Made by a program: the position numbers and the translations under genes. A stretch of DNA of 64,000 nucleotides from Micromonospora endolithica (GTDB taxonomy: Bacteria > Actinomycetota > Actinomycetes > Mycobacteriales > Micromonosporaceae): the NCBI RefSeq assembly GCF_003626595.1, contig NZ_RBAK01000001.1, positions 620,001-684,000 on the forward strand, given 5' to 3'. The notes below the pieces were generated by a model. It saw only the letters and a list, made by a program, of their open reading frames with translations, was not told where the DNA came from and did not search any database. This document shows positions 16,242 to 25,062 of the stretch, one piece after another. Position 1 is the first letter of the stretch; each line of letters starts with the position of its first letter.

Positions 16242-18518
16242 TCAGCGGAGGTGGATCCTCGGGGTGGGCGGGGCGGCCATGCCGTCGCCGATGAAGAACC
16301 CGGGGTGCGGGGGCTGGTTGTAGGCGGTGTTCTGCCAGGCGATGGCCACCCGATACTGCGGGTCGTGCATCAGGGTGTGGATCCGGGTGCTGGTCGGCGT
16401 CGGGGTGCTGTAGATCCGTAGGGCCCGGCTGTCGCTGGTGCGCCAGACGACCTCCTCCCGCCAGTCACCGAGGAGGTCCGCCGACAGTGCCGGGGTGGAC
16501 TTGGTGCCGTTGTTGGCGGCCACGCCGCTGCCGGTGAGCAGCCGGGTGTCGCCGCCGGTGCCGTACTTGTCGATCCGGGTGGCGTCGAGCAGTTCGCGCA
16601 CCGGGTCGCCGTCCCACCAGATGAGGAAGTTGGTGGACGACGGCTTGCGGCCGACGTTCTGCCCCCGCGTGTTGAGCAGGCCGGACACCGCCGACGACCA
16701 GGACTCGGCGCCGGGGCTGCCGGCCCAGATGTCGCCGGAGACGCCGCGGCCGTTGTCGCCGCCGGTCGCGGTGGACCAGAGGACCTGACCGGTGCGGGCG
16801 TCGGCGAACCAGGAGCTGGGCTTGCTGCCGTCCTCGCTGACCTTGAAGTACTCCAGGCCGGGGCGGGACGGGTCGAGGTCGCCGACGTGCCCGGCGTCGC
16901 CGTGGCCGTGGCCGGTGGACCAGAGCAGCCGGCCGTTGTCGTCGATGGTGGCCGCGCCGTACACGATCTCCTGCCGGCCGTCGGCGTCGACGTCGGCGAC
17001 GGACAGGCTGTGGTTGCCCTGGCCGGCGGCGGCGGAGTTGCCGGAGGCGTTCGAGTCGAACGTCCACCGCCGGGTGAGGGTGCCGTCGCGGAAGTCCCAG
17101 GCGGCGATGACGGCCCGGGTGTAGTAGCCCCGGGCCATGATCAGCGAGGGTCGTTCGCCGTCCAGGTACGCGGTGCCGGCGAGGAACCGGTCGACCCGGT
17201 TGCCGTAGTTGTCGCCCCAGGAGGACACGGTGCCGCGCGGCGGGTCGTAGTTGACGGTGGACAGGGCGGCGCCGGTACGACCGTCGAACATGGTCAGGAA
17301 CTCGGGTCCGGCCAGGACGTACCCGGAGGAGTTACGGTGGTCGGCGGAGGAGTTGCCGATCACCTGTCCGGTGCCGGACCGGGTGCCGTCGGCGGTCTTC
17401 ATGGCCACCTCGGCGTCCCCGTCGCCGTCGTAGTCGTACACCTGGAACTGGGTGTAGTGCGCGCCGGCACGGATGTTGCGGCCCAGGTCGATCCGCCACA
17501 GCCGGGTGCCGGTCAGGGTGTACGCGTCGACGTACACGTTGCCGGTGTAGCCGCTCTGCGAGTTGTCCTTGGCGTTGGACGGGTCCCACTTGACGACGAA
17601 CTCGTAGCGTCCGTCGCCGTCGAGGTCGCCGACGCTGGCGTCGTTGGCGGAGTAGGAGTACGACTCCCCGCCCGGCGTGCTGCCGCCGGCCGGCACCTGC
17701 AACGGCACGTCGAGGTAGCCGGCCGGGAACTGTGCCGCCGACGCGGAGGCCGGCTGTTCCGCGCCGTTCACCACGGCCCGCACGGTGTACGCGGCACCGG
17801 CCGGCGCGCCACCGTCGAGGTAGTTGGTGGCACCGGTGATCGGGCTGGCGTTGACCCGGGTGGCGCCCCGGTAGAGGTTGAAGGAGACGCCGCTGACCTC
17901 GGTGCCGAGCAGCCGCCACGAGACCAGGTTGTCGCTGCCGGACCGGACGCTCACCAGGCCCCGGTCGAGATCCTCCATCTGCACCCCTCCGCTGGTCGGC
18001 GGCGGCGTGGTGGGTGGCGGGGTGGTCGGTGGGGCGGTGGTGGGCGGCGGGGTCGTCGGCGGGGTGGTGGTGGGTGGCGCGGTCGTCGGCGGGGTGGTCG
18101 GCGCGCCGGTGCAGGTGGTGCCGTTGAGGGCGAAGGTGGCGGGCGCCGGGTTGCTGCCGCCGGTCCAGGACCCGTTGAAGCCGAACGTGGTGCTGCCGTT
18201 GGTGGGGATCGCGGCGTTGTAACCGGCGTCGCGCGCGTTCACCTGCGCGCCGGACTGGGTGACGGTCGCGTTCCACGCCTGGGTGACCTGCTGGCCGCCG
18301 GTGAAGGTCCAGGTCAGGGTCCAGCCGGCGACCGGGTCGCCGAGGTTGGTGACGGTGACGTTGGCGCCGAAGCCGCCCTGCCACTGGCTGCTGACCTGGT
18401 AGTCGACGCGGCAGCCGGCGGCGGCAGCCGAGGCGGCGACGGTGGCGACCGTGCCGGCGGTGAGGGTCGCCGCCGTCGCTGCGGCGAGCAGCGCGAGGCG
18501 ACGGGGGGAGACGTGCAT
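16242..18518 (-). CDS. Secreted rhamnogalacturonan lyase (PL11) with N-terminal CBM2
   Basis: Extracellular pectin-degrading lyase, predicted to cleave the rhamnogalacturonan I backbone by beta-elimination. The 758 residues begin at the ATG at 18518 (GGAGG 6 bases upstream) with a signal peptide ending near ASAAAAG. A CBM2 cellulose-binding module follows (about 35-135; [35 protein letters not shown]). Next comes a Thr/Pro linker of repeated PPTT units (about 140-180), then the eight-bladed PL11 catalytic propeller with many calcium-type DGDGR and DADGRQE motifs, ending in [20 protein letters not shown], a segment typical of YesW-like enzymes. A LacI-like AAGCGCTT palindrome lies about 150 bases upstream. 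It fits with the GH43 and beta-helix genes as part of a plant-wall degradation set. Confidence 0.92.
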   Translation of the reverse strand: MHVSPRRLALLAAATAATLTAGTVATVAASAAAAGCRVDYQVSSQWQGGFGANVTVTNLGDPVAGWTLTWTFTGGQQVTQAWNATVTQSGAQVNARDAGYNAAIPTNGSTTFGFNGSWTGGSNPAPATFALNGTTCTGAPTTPPTTAPPTTTPPTTPPPTTAPPTTPPPTTPPPTSGGVQMEDLDRGLVSVRSGSDNLVSWRLLGTEVSGVSFNLYRGATRVNASPITGATNYLDGGAPAGAAYTVRAVVNGAEQPASASAAQFPAGYLDVPLQVPAGGSTPGGESYSYSANDASVGDLDGDGRYEFVVKWDPSNAKDNSQSGYTGNVYVDAYTLTGTRLWRIDLGRNIRAGAHYTQFQVYDYDGDGDAEVAMKTADGTRSGTGQVIGNSSADHRNSSGYVLAGPEFLTMFDGRTGAALSTVNYDPPRGTVSSWGDNYGNRVDRFLAGTAYLDGERPSLIMARGYYTRAVIAAWDFRDGTLTRRWTFDSNASGNSAAAGQGNHSLSVADVDADGRQEIVYGAATIDDNGRLLWSTGHGHGDAGHVGDLDPSRPGLEYFKVSEDGSKPSSWFADARTGQVLWSTATGGDNGRGVSGDIWAGSPGAESWSSAVSGLLNTRGQNVGRKPSSTNFLIWWDGDPVRELLDATRIDKYGTGGDTRLLTGSGVAANNGTKSTPALSADLLGDWREEVVWRTSDSRALRIYSTPTPTSTRIHTLMHDPQYRVAIAWQNTAYNQPPHPGFFIGDGMAAPPTPRIHLR

Positions 18519-18668
18519 GGGTGTCCTCCGCGGGAGGTGGACGCGCGGCGACCCGGCGACCGGCCTGCCCGGGCCGGCGGAGGGAAGGCGCCGCGCTGGC
18601 GGCGTTGGTGGTCCGACGCGCGTGGTCAGCGTCGGCGAAGCGGCTCCGCGCACCTCGGATGCTAAGGC

Positions 18669-18676
18669 AAGCGCTT
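18669..18676. promoter_or_regulatory. Candidate LacI-family operator upstream of the PL11 lyase
   Basis: The palindrome AAGCGCTT, in context CAAGCGCTTTC, sits in the divergent region between the PL11 lyase and the decarboxylase. LacI-family sugar regulators in actinomycetes often bind sites with a central GCGC flanked by A and T. No LacI gene is in the window. Confidence 0.4.
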
Positions 18677-18765
18677 TCTCGCCACAATGCGCACCGGCCG
18701 CGCGGCCCCCTCACCCCTTGCCTCCGGAACCATTTGTTGATCGACTCGTGGGCGTGGCCGAGCAC

Positions 18766-20175
18766 ATGACACCCGAGGAGTTCCGCCGCGCCGGCTATGC
18801 CGTGGTGGACTGGATCGCGGACTACTGGACGACGCTCGGGCAGCGCCCGGTGACGTCGGCGGAGCCGCCCGGCGCGCTCGCCGCCGAGCTGCCCGACGGT
18901 CCGACCGCGCACGGCGAGCCGGTCGACGCGGTCCTGGCCGACCTGGACCGGCTGGTCGCGCCCCGGCTGACCCACTGGCAGCACCCGGGCTTCTTCGGCT
19001 ACTTCCCGGCGAACACCTCCGGCCCCAGCGTGCTGGGCGACCTGGTCAGTTCCGGCCTCGGCGTGCAGGGCATGCTCTGGGCCACCGGCCCGGCCTGCAC
19101 CGAACTGGAGACGGCGATGCTGGACTGGCTCGCCGACCTGATGGACCTGCCGGAACGGTTCCGCTCCACCGGCGCCGGCGGCGGCGTCATCCAGGACTCC
19201 GCCTCCTCGGCGACCCTGGTGGCCACCCTCGCGGCGTTGCACCGGGCCGGCGACGGGCGCTGGCGGGCGGCCGGCGTCGACCGCCGGTACCGGGCCTACA
19301 CCTCCACCCACGGGCACTCCTCGATCGAGAAGGCCGCGCGGATCGCCGGCCTGGGCGGCGACGGCGTACGTCAGGTCGAGGTGGACCCGGCCACGCAGGC
19401 GCTGCGGCCGGAGGCGCTGCGCGCCGCCATCGAGGCCGACCGCGCCGCCGGAGACGTGCCGGCGATCGTCGTGGCGACCATCGGCACCACCTCCACCACC
19501 GCCGTCGACCCGCTGCCGGAGATCGGGCGGATCTGCGCGGAGTACGGGATCTGGCTGCACGTCGACGCCGCGTACGCCGGGTCCGCCGCGGTCTGCCCCG
19601 AGTTGCGCTGGTCGCACGCCGGGCTGGAGTACGCCGACTCGTACTGCTTCGACCCGCACAAGTGGCTGCTCACCGGCTTCGACTGCGACGCGTTCTGGGT
19701 GGCCGACTCCGGCGAGCTGATCGAGGCGCTGACGGTGCTGCCGGAGTACCTGCGCAACACCGCCACCGAGTCCGGCGCGGTGATCGACTACCGGGACTGG
19801 CAGGTGCCGCTGGGCCGCCGCTTCCGCGCGCTGAAGCTCTGGTTCGTGCTGCGCTGGTACGGCGTCGAGGGGCTGCGCGCACACATCCGCTCGGGCGTGG
19901 CGCTGGCCGCGCGGTTCGCCGACCGGGTACGCGCCGACGACCGCTTCGAGCTGGCCGCGCCGCACCCGTTCTCGCTGGTCTGCTTCCGGCTACTCGGCGA
20001 CGACGCGGCCAACGCGGAGCTGCTCGCCCGGGTGAACGCCACCGGCCGGGTGCACCTGACCCACACCCGGGTCGACGGCCGGTACACCCTGCGACTCGCG
20101 GTCGGCTCTCCGCACACCACCGCCGCGCACGTCGACGAGGCGTGGGACCTGCTCGCCGGCACCGCCGCCCGGTAG
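18766..20175 (+). CDS. PLP-dependent aromatic L-amino-acid decarboxylase family protein
   Basis: Group II decarboxylase, predicted to convert an aromatic amino acid such as tryptophan, tyrosine or DOPA to its amine in the cytoplasm. 469 residues from the ATG at 18766. Evidence: MTPEEFRRAGYAVVDWIADY at the N-terminus, THWQHPGFFGYFPANTSGPSVLGD, the PLP-stacking His region AYTSTHGHSSIEKAARIAG, HVDAAYAGSAAVCPELR and the Schiff-base lysine in CFDPHKWLLTGFDC. GTG codons at 18748 and 18754 are alternative starts, and no start has a clear ribosome-binding site. It converges on the TauE gene with only 8 bases between stops. Confidence 0.9.
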   Translation: MTPEEFRRAGYAVVDWIADYWTTLGQRPVTSAEPPGALAAELPDGPTAHGEPVDAVLADLDRLVAPRLTHWQHPGFFGYFPANTSGPSVLGDLVSSGLGVQGMLWATGPACTELETAMLDWLADLMDLPERFRSTGAGGGVIQDSASSATLVATLAALHRAGDGRWRAAGVDRRYRAYTSTHGHSSIEKAARIAGLGGDGVRQVEVDPATQALRPEALRAAIEADRAAGDVPAIVVATIGTTSTTAVDPLPEIGRICAEYGIWLHVDAAYAGSAAVCPELRWSHAGLEYADSYCFDPHKWLLTGFDCDAFWVADSGELIEALTVLPEYLRNTATESGAVIDYRDWQVPLGRRFRALKLWFVLRWYGVEGLRAHIRSGVALAARFADRVRADDRFELAAPHPFSLVCFRLLGDDAANAELLARVNATGRVHLTHTRVDGRYTLRLAVGSPHTTAAHVDEAWDLLAGTAAR

Positions 20176-20183
20176 CGCGCGGG

Positions 20184-21161
20184 TCACGGCCTCCCGGCCG
20201 GAGCGCCGGCCGGCACCGCCACGGTGGAACCCGTGGCGGTCGCGTCGGCCGCGGTCGCGTCGCCGACGGTCGCGTCGAGGGCCGTCGCGGCGAGGGCGCG
20301 GGACCGGCGGGCCCGGCGCAGGGCACGGACGGCGAAGGTCAGGGCGACGATCCAACCGATGGCCAGCAGCGCGTACACGACCGGCCGGGCGGCGCCACCG
20401 ACCTCGGCGGAGCGCATCAGGGTGCGGGCGTTGGTCAGCACGATGACGCCGCCGATCGCGGCGCCGAGCAGTTGGGCGGGGACGATCCGGACCAGCCAGG
20501 CGGCCACCGGGGCGGCGATCAGGCCACCGATGAGCAGGGCGGCCACCATGGGCAGCAGGAAGCCCTCCGAGCCGAGACCGATGAGGAAACCCACGCTGGC
20601 GGCACCGGCCACCACGAACTCGGCGGTGTCCACCGAGCCGATCACGCGGCGCGGCTCCATCCGGCCGCTGACCAGCAGCGCCGGGGTGGCCACCGGGCCC
20701 CATCCCCCGCCGCCGGTGGCGTCGACGAAGCCGGCGACCAGGCCGAGCGGGCCGAGGAACCGCCCGCGCAGCCGGCCGCCGCGCCGGTCGGTGCGCAGCG
20801 GGCGGGAGAAGCGCACCAGCAGGTACGCCCCGAGGGTGAACAGGATGCCGGCCATCCAGGGTGCCGCGGACTCGGTGGAGATCGAGCTGAGGAACGTGGC
20901 CCCGGCGAAGGCGCCGAGCGCCCCGGGGATCGCGATGCGTCCGACCACCCGCCAGTCGACGTTGCCGAACCGCCAGTGCGCCACCCCGGCGGCGAGCGTG
21001 GTGCCCACCTCGGCCAGGTGGACCGATGCCGACGCGGCGGCCGGGGCGACTCCGACGAGCAGGAGCAGGGTGGACGACGTCAGCCCGTACGCCATGCCGA
21101 GCGCGCCGTCGACCAGCTGGGCGGCCAGGCCGACCAGTGCGAGTACCAAGAGCTTGCGCAC
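20184..21161 (-). CDS. TauE/SafE family sulfite/sulfonate exporter
   Basis: Inner-membrane transporter of 325 residues from the GTG at 21161 (GGGAGG 4 bases upstream). The N-terminus RKLLVLALVGLAAQLVDGALGMAYG and the later GLVAGFVDATGGGGWGPVATPALL are the two conserved halves of the TauE/SafE family, with about eight hydrophobic segments. Members export sulfite or organosulfonates or move related anions. The C-terminal 40 residues are an Ala/Thr-rich tail (ATALDATVGDATAADATAT) of no known role. The Rrf2 regulator gene lies just upstream on the same strand, which suggests regulated sulfur export. Confidence 0.88.
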   Translation of the reverse strand: MRKLLVLALVGLAAQLVDGALGMAYGLTSSTLLLLVGVAPAAASASVHLAEVGTTLAAGVAHWRFGNVDWRVVGRIAIPGALGAFAGATFLSSISTESAAPWMAGILFTLGAYLLVRFSRPLRTDRRGGRLRGRFLGPLGLVAGFVDATGGGGWGPVATPALLVSGRMEPRRVIGSVDTAEFVVAGAASVGFLIGLGSEGFLLPMVAALLIGGLIAAPVAAWLVRIVPAQLLGAAIGGVIVLTNARTLMRSAEVGGAARPVVYALLAIGWIVALTFAVRALRRARRSRALAATALDATVGDATAADATATGSTVAVPAGAPAGRP

Positions 21162-21190
21162 GGCGCCTCCCGACTTTTCGGCATCTCCTA

Positions 21191-21203
21191 TCGACTTGGT
21201 CGA
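21191..21203. promoter_or_regulatory. Candidate Rrf2 operator before the TauE gene
   Basis: TCGACTTGGTCGA, a perfect 5-base inverted repeat with a 3-base centre, about 30 bases upstream of the tauE start. It is in the right place for a repressor site controlled by the adjacent Rrf2 gene. This is an inference. Confidence 0.4.
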
Positions 21204-21318
21204 CAATGCGGGATACGGACGCCCCGGGTCAAGCCCCCGTTCGGTCAGTGAGACGACACCACAAGCCCGGTCCACGTCGATCCAGCCGACGCGCGCGGCG
21301 CGGAGGCGGGGGTAGGGA

Positions 21319-21789
21319 TCAGGTCCAGGCGCGGGGGTCGGCGGCCAGCTCGGTGATCCGGTCGGGCAGCGTGCCCGTCGCCACGTCGGCGACGGTGACC
21401 AGTTCGAGGATCTCCCGTTCGCTGGCCCGCAGCGCGATCCAGACATCCTGCAGGGCCCGGGCCGCCCCGTGGTAGCCGAGCTGCTCCGGGCGCTGCCCGC
21501 GCACGTGGGCGAGCGGCCCGTCGATCACCCGGATCACCTCGGCGAGGGAGATCTCGTCCGCCGGCCGGGCCAGCCAGTAGCCACCCTCGGGGCCACGCTG
21601 GGCGTGCACGACGCCGCCACGGCGCAGTTGCAGCAGGATGCTCTCCAGGAACTTCGGCGGGATCTCCTGCGCCCGGGCGATCTGTTCGGCGGTCACCGGG
21701 CGGCTACGACCGGGCGCGGCGCCACCGGTCACCGAGGCCAGCTCGGCGACCGCTCGGAGGGCGTAGTCGACCCGGGCGGAGAGGCGCAT
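21319..21789 (-). CDS. Rrf2-family transcriptional regulator without cysteines
   Basis: 156 residues. The N-terminal winged helix reads MRLSARVDYALRAVAELA, then RPVTAEQIARAQEIPPKFLESILLQLRRGGVVHAQRGPEGGYWLARPADEISLAEVIRVIDGPL, the full Rrf2 signature. IscR- and NsrR-type members bind an Fe-S cluster through three Cys residues, but I find no Cys anywhere in this protein, so it cannot do so. It is closer in principle to CymR, the cluster-free sulfur regulator. Position just upstream of a TauE exporter supports a role in sulfur control. Confidence 0.88.
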   Translation of the reverse strand: MRLSARVDYALRAVAELASVTGGAAPGRSRPVTAEQIARAQEIPPKFLESILLQLRRGGVVHAQRGPEGGYWLARPADEISLAEVIRVIDGPLAHVRGQRPEQLGYHGAARALQDVWIALRASEREILELVTVADVATGTLPDRITELAADPRAWT

Positions 21790-21868
21790 GCCGCACAGGT
21801 TAGCCCCCGGTGGCCCCCGGCCGGACGATCACCCCTCGGCCGATCGGGCACGGGTGACGTGCGGGCGG

Positions 21869-22753
21869 TCAGGCGCCGACGCGGCGCAGCAGGCCCTCCT
21901 GGACGGCGCTGGCGATCTGCCGCCCGTCCTCGGTGAACATGCGACCACTGGCCAGGCCCCGCGCGCCCGACGCGGAGGGGCTCCAGCAGTCGTAGAGGAA
22001 CCACTCGTCGGCCCGGAACGACCGGTGGAACCACAGGGCGTGGTCCAGGCTCGCACCGACCACCCCACCGGGTCCCCAGACCTCGCCGTGCACCGAGAGC
22101 ACCGAGTCCAGCAGGGTCAGGTCGGAGGCGTACGCCAGGGCGCAGGCGTGCAGCAGCGGATCGTCGGGCAGCTTGCCGTCGATGCGCATCCAGACCCGCT
22201 GGTGCGGGTCGGCGGGGCGGTCGCCGGGGCGGACCCAGCCCGGCTCGCCCACGTAGCGGACGTCGATCGGGCGCGGGATCTGCCCCCACATGCCCAGCCG
22301 CTCCGGGTAGCGGGCCAGCCGCTCGGACATCGTCGGCACGTCGTCCGGCCCGGGCACGTCCGGCGGTGTCGGCGAGTGGTGGTCCAGGCCCTCCTCGGGG
22401 CGCTGGAAGGACGCCGACATGAAGAAGATCGGCTTGTCGTGCTGGAGCGCCACCGCCCGGCGGACCGAGAAGGAACGGCCGTCGCGGATGTTCTCCACCT
22501 CGTAGGCGATCGGTTCGGCCGGGTCACCGGCACGCACGAAGTAGCCGTGCAGGGAGTGCACCACGCGCTCCGGGTCGACGGTGCGGCCGGCGGCGACCAG
22601 GGCCTGTCCGGCGACCTGGCCGCCGTACACCCGCTGCGGGCCGACCGGCGGGCTGATGCCCCGGAAGGACATCTCCCCGGTCGGGGTCAGGTCGAGGACC
22701 TCCAGCAGCTGGTCGACCGCGGCCTGGCCCGTCGCGACCCGGCCGCCGTTCAC
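21869..22753 (-). CDS. Acyl-CoA thioesterase II (TesB family)
   Basis: Predicted cytoplasmic hydrolase of acyl-CoA esters, 294 residues with a double hot-dog fold. Family marks are RVYGGQVAGQALVAAGRTV, VHSLHGYFVRAGDP, IAYEVENIRDGRSFSVRRAVALQ, FFMSASFQRPE, and in the second half ASDLTLLDSVLSVHG, SLDHALWFHRSFRADEW and LASGRMFTEDGRQIASAVQEGLLR. The GTG start at 22753 overlaps the pyk stop (GTGA), so the two genes are co-transcribed and probably translationally coupled. No functional link between pyruvate kinase and a thioesterase is obvious beyond central acyl metabolism. Confidence 0.92.
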   Translation of the reverse strand: MNGGRVATGQAAVDQLLEVLDLTPTGEMSFRGISPPVGPQRVYGGQVAGQALVAAGRTVDPERVVHSLHGYFVRAGDPAEPIAYEVENIRDGRSFSVRRAVALQHDKPIFFMSASFQRPEEGLDHHSPTPPDVPGPDDVPTMSERLARYPERLGMWGQIPRPIDVRYVGEPGWVRPGDRPADPHQRVWMRIDGKLPDDPLLHACALAYASDLTLLDSVLSVHGEVWGPGGVVGASLDHALWFHRSFRADEWFLYDCWSPSASGARGLASGRMFTEDGRQIASAVQEGLLRRVGA

Positions 22754-24198
22754 TGCTGGGCCCGGGCGGCGGCCGCGTCGACCAGGGATCCGAGCTGGTG
22801 TACGCGCAGCGTGTTGGTGGAGCCGGGAGTGCCGGGCGGGCTGCCGGCCACGATCACCACGTAGTCGCCGGGGTTGGCGTGGTGCAGGCCGAGCAGCGCC
22901 TCGTCGACCTGCCGGAACATGTCGTCGGTGTGCTGCACGAACGGCATCAGGAAGGTCTCCACGCCCCAGGAGAGCGCGAGCTGGCTGCGCACCTCCGGCA
23001 CCGGGGTGAAGGCCAGCAGCGGCAGGTCGCAGTGCAGCCGGGACAGCCGCTTGACGGTGTCGCCGGTCTGCGAGAAGGCGACCAGCGCCTTGGCGCCGAT
23101 GGCACGGGCGATCGAGGAGGCGGCGACGGTCAGCGCGCCGCCGTGGGTGCGCGGGTCGTGCTGGAGCCGGGGCACCCCGATCGAACCGGACTCGGTGGTG
23201 GTGATGATCTTGGCCATGGTGCTGACCGTGAGCACCGGGTACTTGCCGACGCTGGTCTCGCCGGAGAGCATCACCGCGTCCGCGCCGTCGAGCACGGCGT
23301 TGGCGACGTCGGAGGCCTCGGCGCGGGTCGGCCGCGAGTTCTCGATCATCGAGTCGAGCATCTGGGTGGCCACGATGACCGGCTTGGCGTTCTCCCGGCA
23401 CAGCTGCACGGCCCGCTTCTGCACCAGCGGCACCTGGTCCAGCGGAAGCTCCACGCCGAGGTCGCCGCGGGCGACCATGATCCCGTCGAAGGCGAGCACG
23501 ATCGCCTCCAGGTGGTCCACCGCCTCGGGCTTCTCGACCTTGGCCAGCACCGGGCGGACCACGCCCTCCTCGGCCATGATCGAGTGGACGAGCTTGATGT
23601 CCTCGGCGGAGCGGACGAACGACAGCGCGACCAGGTCGACGCCGAGGCCGAGGGCGAACCGCAGGTCCTCGGCGTCCTTGTCGGACATCGCGGGGACGCT
23701 GACCGCCACGTTCGGCAGCGACACGCCCTTGTTGTTGGAGACCGGCCCGCCCTCGGTGACCAGGGCACGGATGTCGTTGCCGGTGACGTCGGTGACCTCC
23801 ACGGCGACCCGACCGTCGTCGATCAGCAGGCGGTCGCCGGGCTTCACCTCCTGCGGCAGCTTGCGGTAGGTGCAGGAGACCCGGTCCCGGGTGCCGAGGA
23901 CCTCGTCGCCGGTGATCACCACCGAGTCGCCGGTACGCCACTCGTGCGGACCGTCGGCGAACCGGCCGAGGCGGATCTTCGGACCCTGGAGGTCGGCCAG
24001 GACGGCCACCGGCCGACCGGCCGCCTCGGAAGCCTCGCGGACGAGCCGGTAGACGGACTCGTGGTCGGCGTGGTCGCCGTGACTGAAGTTGAGCCTCGCC
24101 ACGTTCATGCCGGCCTCGACGAGGCCCCGGATGCGCTCCGGGGACGAGGTGGCGGGGCCGAGAGTGCAGACGATCTTCGCGCGGCGTGTCACGCCCAT
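22750..24198 (-). CDS. pyk: Pyruvate kinase
   Basis: Glycolytic enzyme making ATP and pyruvate from phosphoenolpyruvate and ADP. 482 residues from the ATG at 24198, where GAAGGAGAG precedes [31 protein letters not shown], the active-site segment [41 protein letters not shown] and [25 protein letters not shown] are all present, with the C-terminal regulatory domain to the end. Longer readings upstream lack a binding site. It heads a two-gene unit with the TesB-like thioesterase. Confidence 0.96.
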   Translation of the reverse strand: MGVTRRAKIVCTLGPATSSPERIRGLVEAGMNVARLNFSHGDHADHESVYRLVREASEAAGRPVAVLADLQGPKIRLGRFADGPHEWRTGDSVVITGDEVLGTRDRVSCTYRKLPQEVKPGDRLLIDDGRVAVEVTDVTGNDIRALVTEGGPVSNNKGVSLPNVAVSVPAMSDKDAEDLRFALGLGVDLVALSFVRSAEDIKLVHSIMAEEGVVRPVLAKVEKPEAVDHLEAIVLAFDGIMVARGDLGVELPLDQVPLVQKRAVQLCRENAKPVIVATQMLDSMIENSRPTRAEASDVANAVLDGADAVMLSGETSVGKYPVLTVSTMAKIITTTESGSIGVPRLQHDPRTHGGALTVAASSIARAIGAKALVAFSQTGDTVKRLSRLHCDLPLLAFTPVPEVRSQLALSWGVETFLMPFVQHTDDMFRQVDEALLGLHHANPGDYVVIVAGSPPGTPGSTNTLRVHQLGSLVDAAAARAQQ

Positions 24199-24428
24199 CA
24201 GGCTAGTCTCTCCTTCGGGCCGGACTGCGGGCCGACCCCTCGCGGACTGCGAACGATTGTCCAACGACACGCGCGAGCGCGTGACCGGCGGCGACGAATC
24301 CGCACGGGAACGTTGTGTCGGCGGGCATCGGCGACCGCGCGCCGGGAATCGTACCGTCCGGTGTCACCCGCCTCCCTCGGCCCGGTGTGCACGCCGGGTG
24401 GACGGCCGGTGAAATCCGCCGGGTCGGG

Positions 24429-24794
24429 TCAGGTCTGCCGCTGGGCGAGCGGGAACTCCAGCGAGCCGGCCGGGCAGAGGAACGTCATCACGTCGACCCG
24501 GTAGAGGCCGGCCTGCACCGCCGGGTCGGCCTCCATCACGCTGCGCACGTCGTCCACGGAGCCGGTCCGGGCCAGGCCGAACCCGAGCGGCGGGTCCGGC
24601 TCCCGGGCCGGGCCGTCCACCGCGCCGGAGATCAGGATGATCCCCCGCCGCTGGAGGGCCTGCATGTGCGCGATGTGCTCGGCCTGGAGCCGCTGGACGG
24701 TCTCCGCCGGCAGCGCCCGTCCGGACGCGCCGGGATAGAGCACGATGCACTCGTACGTGTCGAGCGCGAAGTCGACCTGCGGCAGTCCCGACAT
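24429..24794 (-). CDS. YCII-related domain protein
   Basis: 121 residues from the ATG at 24794, which has GGGAGGGAG 5 bases upstream. The fold marks are YECIVLYPGA, a helix with AEHIAHMQALQRRGIILISGAVDG, and GFGLARTGSVDDVRSVMEADPAVQAGLYRVDVMTFL, as in the dimeric ferredoxin-like YciI family. The role of such proteins is mostly unknown; some have weak hydrolase or dehalogenase-like activity. It stands alone between pyk and the divergent phosphatase gene. Confidence 0.85.
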   Translation of the reverse strand: MSGLPQVDFALDTYECIVLYPGASGRALPAETVQRLQAEHIAHMQALQRRGIILISGAVDGPAREPDPPLGFGLARTGSVDDVRSVMEADPAVQAGLYRVDVMTFLCPAGSLEFPLAQRQT

Positions 24795-25062
24795 GGACGC
24801 TCCCTCCCGGCGGTTCGCGTCGCCGGGCGTCCGACCCTCGGGTGGACGCCGACCGGGCCGGGTGCTGGCCGGTGGCGAGCGGCACGGGCACAGCGTCGCA
24901 CGGCCGGGGACCCCGGCACGGCCGCTCCGGCCAAGTCCGCCCGGCCGGGCGAGGTGGGACCGGCCGCCCGGCACGGGCCGGGAGCGCGGTCGGTCACGCG
25001 AGGTGCGCGCTGGTACTTTCCCCTCTGATGGCAATCGCGCGGTGCCGAGCGGAGGGCCCGAG

